DNA of 59,662 nt from Nostoc favosum CHAB5714 (GTDB lineage Bacteria > Cyanobacteriota > Cyanobacteriia > Cyanobacteriales > Nostocaceae), in assembly GCF_020829495.1 (NCBI RefSeq), contig NZ_JAIVFQ010000042.1, positions 1 through 59,662 on the forward strand. The letters are read 5' to 3'. Positions 35,807 to 43,197 of the stretch are shown here, piece after piece. The position numbers and the translations under genes were made by a program. Every line of letters begins with the position of its first letter. Position 1 is the first letter of the stretch. Under the pieces are notes generated by a model, which saw only the letters and a program-made list of their open reading frames with translations, was not told the origin of the DNA and searched no databases.

Positions 35807-36079
35807 CGTTTTCAGTCCCCGCTTCTTTAATCCCCGCTTCTGTCAAGAACCGCCGCATCGACTTAACAGCACCTTTGTCAGTTTCTTTTTCAGGGTGTGG
35901 TCTGTGAAATGTAGCTCTTATATCATTAAGAGCAAATCTGACTCTTGACCCTCAACATCTGATACCTCTGCACCAAGAGCAACTAATAAAGACTCTATAT
36001 CACTCCAGAAAATATTTGATCTGATGGGGTTTTGAAAAAGGGCATCAAGAGTTTTTTGGTGTTTACTGTTAAGTTCCAT
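35796..36079 (-). pseudogene. hicA: hicA toxin, frameshifted
   Basis: From ATG 36079 the frame reads NSKHQKTLDALFQNPIRSNI, then WSDIESLLVALGAEVSDVEG and shortly stops. In another frame it continues SRVRFALNDIRATFHRPHPE, then KETDKGAVKSMRRFLTEAG and ends at 35796. Together they give a normal HicA (SN-W, LGAE...GSR and FHRPHP motifs) with the frame lost just before SRVR, near 35955. The total length of 284 bases is not a multiple of three, which agrees. The toxin is therefore not made unless frameshifting occurs. Confidence 0.85.
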
Positions 36080-36100
36080 TTTGATAGTATCATATACTGA

Positions 36101-36231
36101 TAAGCTGATATGCGTCTAAATTATATAAACATTCTTTATAATCGTTGACGGTTGACGGTTATCGGTCATCAGTCAACGGTCAACAGTCAACAGTCATCAG
36201 GTAAATGTACTAGTTTTATGCGTAACAGCTT
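36101..36231. mobile_element. MITE family 1, copy C
   Basis: Complete copy: TAAGCTGATATGCG at the left and GCGTAACAGCTTA at the right, with the shared ATATAAACATTCTTTATAAT block and the longest TGACGGT/CAACAGT palindrome of the three. It ends 22 bases upstream of the hicA start, within its likely promoter. Confidence 0.82.
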
Positions 36232-36395
36232 ACTATGATTTCCGAAAATTGTTACACTTTGCAAAATCTTAAAGATTAAGGTAACTGTTACAAAACTGTA
36301 CTTCCAACTTCCAACTTCCGACTTCCGACTTCTTTAACCTACTTTGATTTCTTCTCGCCTACTTACGAATTACAAATTACGAATTATTTTAAGGT

Positions 36396-37103
36396 TTATA
36401 GCCGATTCTTAGTTGGAATCACAATCATTGAGAAATAAGGTACTTCGGCTGGATCAACTTCATCCAGGGGTATGATGCGTTGCTGTGATGTTGATGCCCG
36501 TTCAATATATCTTGCCCGTGATGCTAGCCCTAATTTATGCAGAATATCTCGTACTTTGGTAAAGTGACGACCTAACTTCATAATTGCTGCTGCATCGGTC
36601 ATCAGCAGATGTGTAGTCAGTTCTTCTGCTGGTAATGGCGCGGGTAGGACGGTGAGGATATCGGTGTAGTAGGTGAAAGGTACACCCAAGGCTACCGGAC
36701 AAGCCATCAGCGAGGAAACTCCGGGGACAACTTCTGTTTCATACTGGTCACATAACCGCGTGAACAGGTACATGAATGAACCATAGAAAAATGGATCGCC
36801 CTCACACAGCACAACGACATCTCGACCGGCTGCTAAATGGTCGGCGATTGGTTCAATTTCTTTGTCATAAATAGACTTTGCCTTTTCTGGTTCCAAGGCG
36901 CGGGGGAGGTGAAATAACACCTCGATTTGATTCCCAGGAAGATACTGCGCCACGATCGCTCTAGCAATACTTTCTTTATCTGTGGCTGATTGATAGGCTA
37001 CCACGGGAGCAGCACGTAATAACCGCAGTGCTTTCAGAGTCAATAGTTCGGGATCGCCTGGGCCGACACCAATTCCATAAAGACGACCTTTGTTTTTTAT
37101 CAT
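36396..37103 (-). CDS. cobI: Precorrin-2 C20-methyltransferase
   Basis: A 235-residue SAM-dependent tetrapyrrole methylase. GRLYGIGVGPGDPELLTLKA is the N-terminal family signature, VLCEGDPFFYGSFMYLF the second, and EVVPGVSSLMACP the third; these match CobI/CbiL, which methylates C20 of precorrin-2 (or its cobalt form) in cobalamin synthesis. Its ATG overlaps the cobH stop by one base, so it is translationally coupled. Confidence 0.93.
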   Translation of the reverse strand: MIKNKGRLYGIGVGPGDPELLTLKALRLLRAAPVVAYQSATDKESIARAIVAQYLPGNQIEVLFHLPRALEPEKAKSIYDKEIEPIADHLAAGRDVVVLCEGDPFFYGSFMYLFTRLCDQYETEVVPGVSSLMACPVALGVPFTYYTDILTVLPAPLPAEELTTHLLMTDAAAIMKLGRHFTKVRDILHKLGLASRARYIERASTSQQRIIPLDEVDPAEVPYFSMIVIPTKNRL

Positions 37104-37729
37104 TATTCTTCCTCCGTTGCCAGGGCGTTAACTGCTGCGGCTGCGATCGCACTCCCACCGCGCCGACCATGTAAGGTTAAAAATGGTACATTTCTGCTGT
37201 CTGCTGCCAATGCGGCTTTCGATTCGGCTGCACCGACAAACCCCACTGGAAAGCCTAAGATAATAGCAGGTTTCGGCACTCCTTCATCGAGCATTTCTAA
37301 TAGCCTAAATAGTGCTGTGGGCGCATTGCCAATTGCAATCACCGATCCTTCGAGGTGCGATCGCCATAATTCTAAAGCTGCCGCCGACCTTGTAGTATTT
37401 AGACGCTGGGCAATTTCTGGCACTTCCGGCTCATTGAGAGTACAAATAACTTGATTATTTGCAGACAACCGCCGCCTGGTAACGCCATCAGCAACCATCC
37501 GGCAATCGCATAGAATTGGCGCTCCTGCTGCTAGTGCTGCCCTTGCAGATTGTACTGCGGTTGGTGAATATCCCAAGTCAGTGACAATATCCGTCATTCC
37601 ACAGGCATGAATGAGACGCACAGCAACTTTTGCTACATCTGGTGGCAGCACATCTAGGTTTGCTTCTGACCGGATGATTGCAAAAGAATTGCGGTAAATT
37701 TCGTTGGCATCTCGGATGTAGTCGGGCAT
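37103..37729 (-). CDS. cobH: Precorrin-8X methylmutase
   Basis: A 208-residue CobH/CbiC that moves the C11 methyl group to C12, making hydrogenobyrinate or cobyrinate. The catalytic histidine lies in RLIHACGMTDIV; GAPILCDCRMVADG and GFPVGFVGAAESKAAL are family motifs. The frame is intact, follows cobG by 199 bases of repeats and is coupled to cobI. Confidence 0.94.
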   Translation of the reverse strand: MPDYIRDANEIYRNSFAIIRSEANLDVLPPDVAKVAVRLIHACGMTDIVTDLGYSPTAVQSARAALAAGAPILCDCRMVADGVTRRRLSANNQVICTLNEPEVPEIAQRLNTTRSAAALELWRSHLEGSVIAIGNAPTALFRLLEMLDEGVPKPAIILGFPVGFVGAAESKAALAADSRNVPFLTLHGRRGGSAIAAAAVNALATEEE

Positions 37730-37928
37730 TCGATTTGGGATTTTAGATTTTGGATTTTGGATGAATTTGTTAATTAACCGCAGAGGCGCAGAGAAGCCAG
37801 TGCGCCCTTGCGGTTAAGAGACTTGTTCGCGCAGCGTCTCCCCTTGGGAGAAGCAACTGGCGCAACACAGAGGAAGAGAAACAGATTTCTAAGTATTTAT
37901 TAAATTCAGGATTTGTGCAAAATACCTT

Positions 37929-39464
37929 TCAAACTCTTATTTCTCCGTGTTCTCTGTGCCTAATAAGGTTCAATTTTTCGTTACCTGTGTGTATTGCATA
38001 TCGATTAGCAAATTCCCCAAAGGACTCATTAGAATTTAGGCGTTGAATTTTATATACATATAGCATCCGCTCTATTAATGCCGGTAGTTCGGCAAAAGTT
38101 ACATTTTGATATAGTTCACGTCCGAATTTCTCCTTGCTGTCACCAACATAAACGTGATAGCCTTCCACAGTTCCGTTGTCACCCTCAATGCTGACACCAA
38201 GCAGAGTAATATCACTCTTGCTATGCTGGGCACAGGATTTTTCGCAGCCGCTAAAGTGGATATTAACAGGGCAATCCAGAGTAACGCGAGTTTCCAGATA
38301 CTCTGCTAATGCCAACGCATGATTTTTGGTGTCCGTGGCAGAAGCGGCACAACCCTTTTTGCCAGAACAGGCAACTAATGCACTCTTGATGTTGGTTGCT
38401 GAAGAATCTAATCCTAAGAAAGCAATTTCTCGCAGGACATCGCCAACCCATTGCTGAGGAACATCAGTTAACAGCAGATTTTGCCAAGGAGTTAGCCTAA
38501 GAGTTCCACTGCCGTATTTTGTTGCTAAATCTGCTAAACCCCGCATCTGGCTACTCTGCAATCGCCCAAGGGGTAACACGACACCAAGATAAAATAAGTC
38601 TTTCTGACGTTGGGGATGGATGCCAATATGCTGATAATTAGCATTTGACCTCTCCCCCAACCCCTCTCCTGCAAGGAGAGGGGAGAATTTCTCCCCCTTC
38701 CCTAATAGGGAAGGGGGTTGGGGGGTTAGGTCACTGTACAAAAGAGGGAAAGGTAGACGCTGTTCAACTTCCTGGAGATAATTTTCACAACCCAAAGTAT
38801 TTAATAACTCTAAGAGCCGTACCCGACGCTTACCTGTAGTATTACTATGAGCTAGATAGACATCCGTCAAAGCTGCCAAGACGGGCAAACATTTCTCTGG
38901 TGGTAACAAAATTCCCATATCACTGGGCGGTTGACCCTTTGCGCCGACACTGAGATAGAGGCGGAAATAAACATTACCGTCAAATAAGACAGCAGCAAAT
39001 AGGATATCATTCAAGCGATCGCACACCCGAATTATCCCACCACCATCAAAGCAAACGCTAAATTTTGCCGACAGTCCCGAAAGCGCCGGATGTGCAGCAA
39101 TATAATCATCCCAACTTTGGGCAAAAGGGCGAGTGTCGATTAATTCTAGCGGATCAATACCAGCAGTTGGGCTGGTCATAACATTACGGATGTGGTCTAC
39201 AACAGGATTGCGAGAACCCAGTCCTATATCTTGTAGGTGTTTCAGAACCTCAGCATTTATCCCCGTGCGGATTTCACGGACTTGTAGGTTAGCTCGATTA
39301 GTCACATCTACATAGCCGCCACCGTGCTGTTCTGCTATATCTGCGATCGCACGGCACTGCTGACTACTAATAATTCCACCTGGTATTCTAATGCGAGATA
39401 ATATACCATCGGCGGCGGGTGTCGCATAAAACAAGCCAGGACAAGCGGCAAATCTAGAAAGCAA
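37929..39464 (-). CDS. cobG: Precorrin-3B synthase (CobG), siroheme/4Fe-4S protein
   Basis: Nitrite/sulfite-reductase-like enzyme of cobalamin synthesis. Two ferredoxin-like halves are seen (RIRIPGGIISSQQCRAIADI; GSGTLRLTPWQNLLLTDVP), with the cluster cysteines in ACSGKKGC and SGCEKSC. The open frame runs up to 39608, but the first 30 or so residues translate a cobalamin riboswitch. I prefer the TTG at 39464, which follows AAGGAG by seven bases and gives MLSRFAACPGLFYATPAADG; ATG 39524 lacks a ribosome site. A 29-residue segment (DLTPQPPSLLGKGEK region) between the halves is an in-frame repeat insertion. Confidence 0.88.
   Translation of the reverse strand: MLSRFAACPGLFYATPAADGILSRIRIPGGIISSQQCRAIADIAEQHGGGYVDVTNRANLQVREIRTGINAEVLKHLQDIGLGSRNPVVDHIRNVMTSPTAGIDPLELIDTRPFAQSWDDYIAAHPALSGLSAKFSVCFDGGGIIRVCDRLNDILFAAVLFDGNVYFRLYLSVGAKGQPPSDMGILLPPEKCLPVLAALTDVYLAHSNTTGKRRVRLLELLNTLGCENYLQEVEQRLPFPLLYSDLTPQPPSLLGKGEKFSPLLAGEGLGERSNANYQHIGIHPQRQKDLFYLGVVLPLGRLQSSQMRGLADLATKYGSGTLRLTPWQNLLLTDVPQQWVGDVLREIAFLGLDSSATNIKSALVACSGKKGCAASATDTKNHALALAEYLETRVTLDCPVNIHFSGCEKSCAQHSKSDITLLGVSIEGDNGTVEGYHVYVGDSKEKFGRELYQNVTFAELPALIERMLYVYKIQRLNSNESFGEFANRYAIHTGNEKLNLIRHREHGEIRV
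38647..38732. repeat. Palindromic repeat inserted in frame in cobG
   Basis: Ends GACCTCTCCCCCAACCCC and GGGGTTGGGGGGTTAGGTC are inverted repeats; inside are the hairpins CTCTCCTGCAAGGAGAG and CCCTTCCCTAATAGGGAAGG. It adds 29 codons (about 87 bases) without breaking the frame. Confidence 0.85.
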
Positions 39465-39529
39465 ACTTGGAACTCCTTCCCCGTGTAACGCAGGGAGTAG
39501 ACGGTGAGTGTGTCTTGACGACATCTTGA

Positions 39530-39605
39530 GAGTTGGCATTCTGACTTGGGTGATCCCATCACAGCTGCGGCACAGTCCCGGAATTTCACCGGAGTTTCCC
39601 AACTC
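39530..39605 (-). ncRNA. Cobalamin riboswitch upstream of cobG
   Basis: On the minus strand a 7-bp closing stem pairs GAGTTGG (39599-39605) with CCAACTC (39530-39536). Inside are the conserved CCGGTGAAATTCCGG, CTGTGCCGCAGCTGTGA and AAGTCAGAATGCC blocks of cobalamin riboswitches. It is compact, lacking long peripheral arms. Downstream, ACTCC (39486-39500 region) can pair with the GGAGT of the cobG ribosome site, suggesting translational control. Confidence 0.9.
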
Positions 39606-39710
39606 CAAGCTTTAGTAATTTAGCACGAGAACGTAGTCAGAAAATTTAACGTTTCATATTTTGAATCAACCTATAGCAGTTCTCGCTTGCGTCAAATACA
39701 GGTGATCGTA

Positions 39711-39983
39711 GGGGCACAGCAATGCTCATTGGTGTCAACTTAAGTCAGAGAGCTTCATTCCACAGTCATTTTACCCCACACGCTATCCGGCTCCACGCAG
39801 GTGAACCCCAAGACCGCACTGGCTCCCCTTAATCCCCTCCCGAAGAGCGGGGAGGGGAAGTTTTGGCTTTAGACAAAACTGCGGTGGGGTGACGCGTCGA
39901 GTGATGGGTAAGTGAGTGAACTCAATATCACGTCTTTACAAGGGTTTCACGTTAAGTTGACACCTATGAGCAATGCTGTGCCC
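39711..39983. mobile_element. MITE family 6, copy A (GGGGCACAGCATTGCTCATT ends)
   Basis: 273 bp bounded by GGGGCACAGCAATGCTCATT and the inverted GAGCAATGCTGTGCCC, extending inward through GGTGTCAACTTAA/TTAAGTTGACACC. Contains a GC-rich palindromic repeat. It acts as the 'empty' counterpart of the copy at 49351, lacking the family 2 insertion. Confidence 0.83.
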
Positions 39984-40066
39984 TTACCGTGTATCGTCTC
40001 CACGCCCAAAGACGTGAGTTCGACGGCTCATGTAGTAACCGCCTAATTAGTTTAATAAAAAAACTT

Positions 40067-40125
40067 CTCCCTGGGTTTACTACGCAAAACCGTCTTTTTC
40101 CGAGTCGGAGAGGGACAGATTTGAA
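40067..40125. repeat. Dispersed palindromic repeat at a gene 3' end
   Basis: CTGGGTTTACTACGCAAAAC and the TTTTCCGAGTCGGAGAGG hairpin, as at 7966 and 11150. It provides the last codons and stop of the photolyase N-domain gene. Confidence 0.7.
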
Positions 40126-40538
40126 CGAAAAACATAATTTTGAGCCACTTTCCAATAGCGCGAGAACCGCTTCAGGTCAATATAGCCATCATAGTCAAAA
40201 AATGGTTTTACTTCTAGCACTTCCACTGCTATAGAACCCTCCATTTGATTGCAGATATCATCAAATCGGGGACTGGGACTCTTAGCTGTGACAACTAAAT
40301 TTGCATCATGTTCTTGAGCAAAAGCTAAAATTTCTTGTGCCACATCGCCACGACGGATAATAACGGGTAACTCTAGCAAGCATTCGTAGATAAAAGCGAT
40401 GCGTTTGAGACTCAGTTGCCATTCCTCTATCAAAGCCTCGTCCCAAACCCAGATAGCTGGGGCATCAGGGTATTTTTGTAGTACAGGGTTGTATGGACTG
40501 AGGCAATCTCCATGTACCCAAACAATTGGTTTAGTCAT
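40080..40538 (-). CDS. Free-standing photolyase N-terminal (alpha/beta) domain
   Basis: A 152-residue protein resembling the N-terminal Rossmann-like domain of DNA photolyases/cryptochromes: PIVWVHGDCLSPYNPVLQKY (compare VWFRRDLRLHDNPAL), AIWVWDEALIEEW, SLKRIAFIYECLLELPVIIR, and a DGYIDLKRFSRYWK end. This domain normally binds the antenna chromophore. The FAD-binding half is encoded by the gene just upstream (41 bases between). The last residues (about SNLSLSDSEKDGFA) come from a dispersed repeat. Confidence 0.78.
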   Translation of the reverse strand: MTKPIVWVHGDCLSPYNPVLQKYPDAPAIWVWDEALIEEWQLSLKRIAFIYECLLELPVIIRRGDVAQEILAFAQEHDANLVVTAKSPSPRFDDICNQMEGSIAVEVLEVKPFFDYDGYIDLKRFSRYWKVAQNYVFRSNLSLSDSEKDGFA

Positions 40539-40579
40539 TAGTTATTAGTCATTAGTCATTAGTCATTAGTCAAGAGTTA

Positions 40580-41476
40580 TTATTCTCTTCCTTGTCCCCC
40601 TTGTCCTCCCCTACTTCCCCTGCTCCCCTTCCCTTTCTTTCCACGCTGCCAACTTTGGCTATTGGCTTGTTTGCTAAATTCCCCCTTGGGAAAAAGTCGC
40701 TGTTCTAATTCTTCATAGCTGCCTTCAAAATCACAATGACCGTAAAGGGGACATTTTTGGCAATAAATGCCTTTGGTATAGCGTTCTAAGTTCTCACGAT
40801 TGAAAAAATACGGTTTCTGACTAAAGGTGCTGGCAACCCACTGCCATGACATATTATTACTAGCAGGATCTCCATCTAAAAGGTGTTCAAGAAACCATTT
40901 GGCTCCTGCTTGCCAACGAATACGCAGCCAATGGACAATGTAAGCCGCTAGCCACATTCGGGCGTGGTTATGTAGATAGCCAGTTTCTTTCAAGTCACGG
41001 CTAAAACTGTCGATGCAAACCCTACCTGTGGTTCCTTGTCTGATATCTTGCGGCAATTCGGGTGCATATTCAGCCACAGTGTAACCAGTTTTGTACTCTT
41101 CCTGGTCTTTCCAGATTCCATCTCCTAACTTGACATATAACCGTTGCCAGTAGTCGCGCCAACCTAACTCGTTAATTAGTTTCGTAGCATCATTTTGGTG
41201 CTGTACCCGTTCAAGGACATAATCTCGAATTTCTCGCAAACTCAAAACGCCATAGCGGATGTAAGGCGAAAGTCGCGTAACCGCACCTGTGAAAAAATTA
41301 CGTGTTTGGGCGTAGCTTACTGCATCGATTTGTTGCAGCGCTTTCTGTGCCGCTTTGCGTCCCCCCACCGTTTCACTGATGTGGTCATCGCGTTGTGCCG
41401 CATCTGGGAATTGTTCGCGCAGGTAGGCTACCAACTCATCGCGGTTGGTAAATTCGCGTTGCATATCTTTAGACAT
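40580..41476 (-). CDS. Photolyase/cryptochrome FAD-binding domain protein
   Basis: The FAD-binding helical domain of photolyases without its N-terminal domain: RLSPYIRYGVLSLREIRDYV, LGWRDYWQRLY, TGYLHNHARMWLAAYIVHWL, DGDPASNNMSWQWVAS and PYFFNRENLERYT. A CxxCPLYGHC cluster near the end could bind metal, which is inference. The frame runs up to 41632, but the ATG at 41476 (MSKDMQREFTNRDELVAYL) is preferred; upstream residues lie in a repeat. The C-terminal glycine/arginine-rich tail (GSRGSRGGQGGQGRE) is translated short tandem repeat. Together with the downstream gene it forms a split photolyase-like pair. Confidence 0.85.
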   Translation of the reverse strand: MSKDMQREFTNRDELVAYLREQFPDAAQRDDHISETVGGRKAAQKALQQIDAVSYAQTRNFFTGAVTRLSPYIRYGVLSLREIRDYVLERVQHQNDATKLINELGWRDYWQRLYVKLGDGIWKDQEEYKTGYTVAEYAPELPQDIRQGTTGRVCIDSFSRDLKETGYLHNHARMWLAAYIVHWLRIRWQAGAKWFLEHLLDGDPASNNMSWQWVASTFSQKPYFFNRENLERYTKGIYCQKCPLYGHCDFEGSYEELEQRLFPKGEFSKQANSQSWQRGKKGKGSRGSRGGQGGQGRE

Positions 41477-41577
41477 TGTAAGCAAATATAAATGGGTGGG
41501 TAGGCATAGCCTGCCGCAGGCATCGCTCAATATATGTACAATTCTAAAGCGATTCCAATCTCTCATACCCCTATCAT

Positions 41578-41672
41578 GAGCAACATTCCCCAAGTCGGAC
41601 AACCAGCGCCAGATTTCTCCACTCCTGACCAAAATGGCAATTCAGTTACTCTCGACGACCTCAGCAGTCAAG
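41578..41672 (+). pseudogene. Peroxiredoxin (BCP/PrxQ type) N-terminal remnant
   Basis: ATG 41578 reads MSNIPQVGQPAPDFSTPDQN and then GNSVTLDDLSSQ, the N-terminus of a bacterioferritin-comigratory/PrxQ peroxiredoxin. Homology stops after about 32 residues, before the catalytic cysteine, where repeat DNA (GTAATACTTCGGCTACC type, also at 43980) and a 21-bp array take over. Confidence 0.7.
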
Positions 41673-41734
41673 TCGCTCCCTTGACAATTCGTAATACTTC
41701 GGCTACCAAGAGTACAAGTTCGTAATGGGCTGAA

Positions 41735-41945
41735 TTAGTTTGTCATTAAGGTTACAACATTTTGCCTTAAGGTTACAACATTTTGGCTTAAAGTTACAAC
41801 ATTTTGGCTTAAAGTTACAACATTTTGGCTTAAGGTTACAACATTTTGGCTTAAGGTTACAACATTTTGGCTTAAGGTTACAACATTTTGCCTTAAAGTT
41901 ACAACATTTTGGCTTAAAGTTACAACATTTTGCCTTAAAGTTAAA
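41735..41945. repeat. 21-bp tandem array (TTACAACATTTTGGCTTAA)
   Basis: About ten 21-base units alternate GGCTTAAAG, GGCTTAAGG and GCCTTAAAG variants around TTACAACATTTT. Both strands are open as 7-residue repeats, a by-product of the period. It abuts the peroxiredoxin remnant. Confidence 0.9.
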
Positions 41946-41984
41946 GCGATCGCTGATAGCGGTTCTCAATTGCATGGAATACAG

Positions 41985-42272
41985 ACCATTTGTAGGGGCA
42001 CAGTAACGCTGATTGGTGTCAAACTAATTCATAATTGCAATTAGTGCTTGCTCTGAACCCACCGCTAATTGTAGACCGCTAAATTTTAAATGTTTAGGGG
42101 GCTTGTACCCATTCTAAAATTTATGAATTATGAATTATGAATTAATAATTATTTGGTCATGCTCTGGCAGTTTTAACTAAATTACGGGAATTAGCAGCCA
42201 CATAAGGCGACTGAATGCAGGTATAGTTACAGCAATGCTACGTGAATCATATTTATAGTAATAAAGCAGGAT
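41985..42272. other. Intergenic with partial MITE family 6 end
   Basis: GTAGGGGCACAGTAACGCTG...GGTGTCAAACTAA at 41992-42028 is a single decayed terminal repeat of family 6. ATGAATTATGAATTATGAAT lies at about 42122. No gene is seen. Confidence 0.55.
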
Positions 42273-42662
42273 GTGAGCAGCTTATTTGAGCAAGCGATCG
42301 CCGATGCACTGAACTCAGTCAATCCTCAAAAAGTTCTGGAAGGCAAAGTCGCTAATGCTATCATCCAGGCAGGCTTTGATTTAGTTAGTTTTAATAAAAC
42401 AGTGGGTCTAAATGGCGAAGTCGGTGAAATCGATGTGGAAACTAGTAACGCTATCATCGAAGTAACAACCCAAACTGCTCGAAAGTTGAAGCAAGTTCAA
42501 AAGTTGATATCAAACTCTGACTTGAATCCTTTGAACAAGCCAGTTATTCTCTATGCACCCAATTATAAATTTACTCCGGCTCAAGATATCATCGCTACTG
42601 GCAGTTACGTAGTTTGCAGTCAAGATGAATTATTAGAATTATTATCCATACTAGGAGCATAA
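42273..42662 (+). CDS. Small PD-(D/E)XK-like protein (possible nuclease/toxin)
   Basis: A 129-residue protein starting at GTG 42273 (AGCAGGAT just before). GEVGEIDVETSNAIIEVTTQ followed by the basic helix TARKLKQVQKLI resembles the restriction-endonuclease fold seen in polymorphic toxins and resolvases, where D, E and usually K coordinate metal. Here the K position is T, so activity is uncertain. The next gene begins one base after the stop and could encode a partner or immunity protein; that is inference. A 17-codon echo of the motif region occurs at 43117-43167. Confidence 0.6.
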   Translation: MSSLFEQAIADALNSVNPQKVLEGKVANAIIQAGFDLVSFNKTVGLNGEVGEIDVETSNAIIEVTTQTARKLKQVQKLISNSDLNPLNKPVILYAPNYKFTPAQDIIATGSYVVCSQDELLELLSILGA

Positions 42663-42665
42663 GTG

Positions 42666-43091
42666 ATGCCAGAACCCATTTCTCTAATTTCTAGTGCTGA
42701 GATTAAACCAGGAGAATTTTTGAGTTTTCTGCAATATTCTGGAATATTACTACATCCAGATAATGTTTATGATGGACGTATTTCTAGAGACAATACTCAT
42801 GTTTGGATTGTTTTAGATAACACTGAATTAAAAAACTTTAATCATGATGAAATTGAACTCATAACCCAGAAGCTTACAGCTAAACCTCAGACTCACATTT
42901 TACTTGATGTCAGCAAAACTTCAGGAAGTGAGCAACTAGCGCTAGAGTTTGCATGTAAGTTTGCCAAAAAATGGTCTTGTATTGTTTACAACTCAAATTA
43001 TAAAATCTACTCACCACAAGAATTATTGGAGTTATGCCCAGCAGAAGCAGGCTTTGTTTGGGAAGTAGATTCAAAGTTTAATCCCATATAG
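42666..43091 (+). CDS. Hypothetical protein, partner of the 42273 gene
   Basis: A 141-residue acidic soluble protein that I do not recognise. It contains HVWIVLDNTELKNFNHDEIE, then HILLDVSKTSGSEQLALEFA and a conserved-looking ACKFAKKWSCIVYNSNYKIY. A GTG at 42663 is one codon earlier; the ATG at 42666 is taken. It is almost contiguous with the nuclease-like gene, so they form an operon. Acidic character beside a nuclease-like protein is compatible with an inhibitor, but no homology supports this. Confidence 0.55.
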   Translation: MPEPISLISSAEIKPGEFLSFLQYSGILLHPDNVYDGRISRDNTHVWIVLDNTELKNFNHDEIELITQKLTAKPQTHILLDVSKTSGSEQLALEFACKFAKKWSCIVYNSNYKIYSPQELLELCPAEAGFVWEVDSKFNPI

Positions 43092-43116
43092 ACTCTATTA
43101 GGGTATCTTAAAGTCT

Positions 43117-43167
43117 GGTGAAGTTGCTCTAGAAACTGCCAGCGCGATGATTGAAGTAAGGAATTAG
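43117..43167 (+). pseudogene. Short remnant resembling the 42273 gene
   Basis: Seventeen codons read GEVALETASAMIEVRN before a stop, like GEIDVETSNAIIEVTT of the gene at 42273. It looks like debris of a second copy. Too short to be certain. Confidence 0.35.
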
Positions 43168-43197
43168 ACTTTTTGCATTTTGCAATTTGAAATAAAC

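Noticed and set aside
39464..39608. Cys-rich N-terminal extension of CobG (GLCRSCDG)
   Set aside because: The DNA matches a cobalamin riboswitch with conserved boxes and closing stem; translation is coincidental.
41735..42006. Repetitive proteins on both strands (LQHFGLK and CCNFKPK repeats)
   Set aside because: The open frames follow automatically from a 21-base period; no ribosome site and both strands are equally open.
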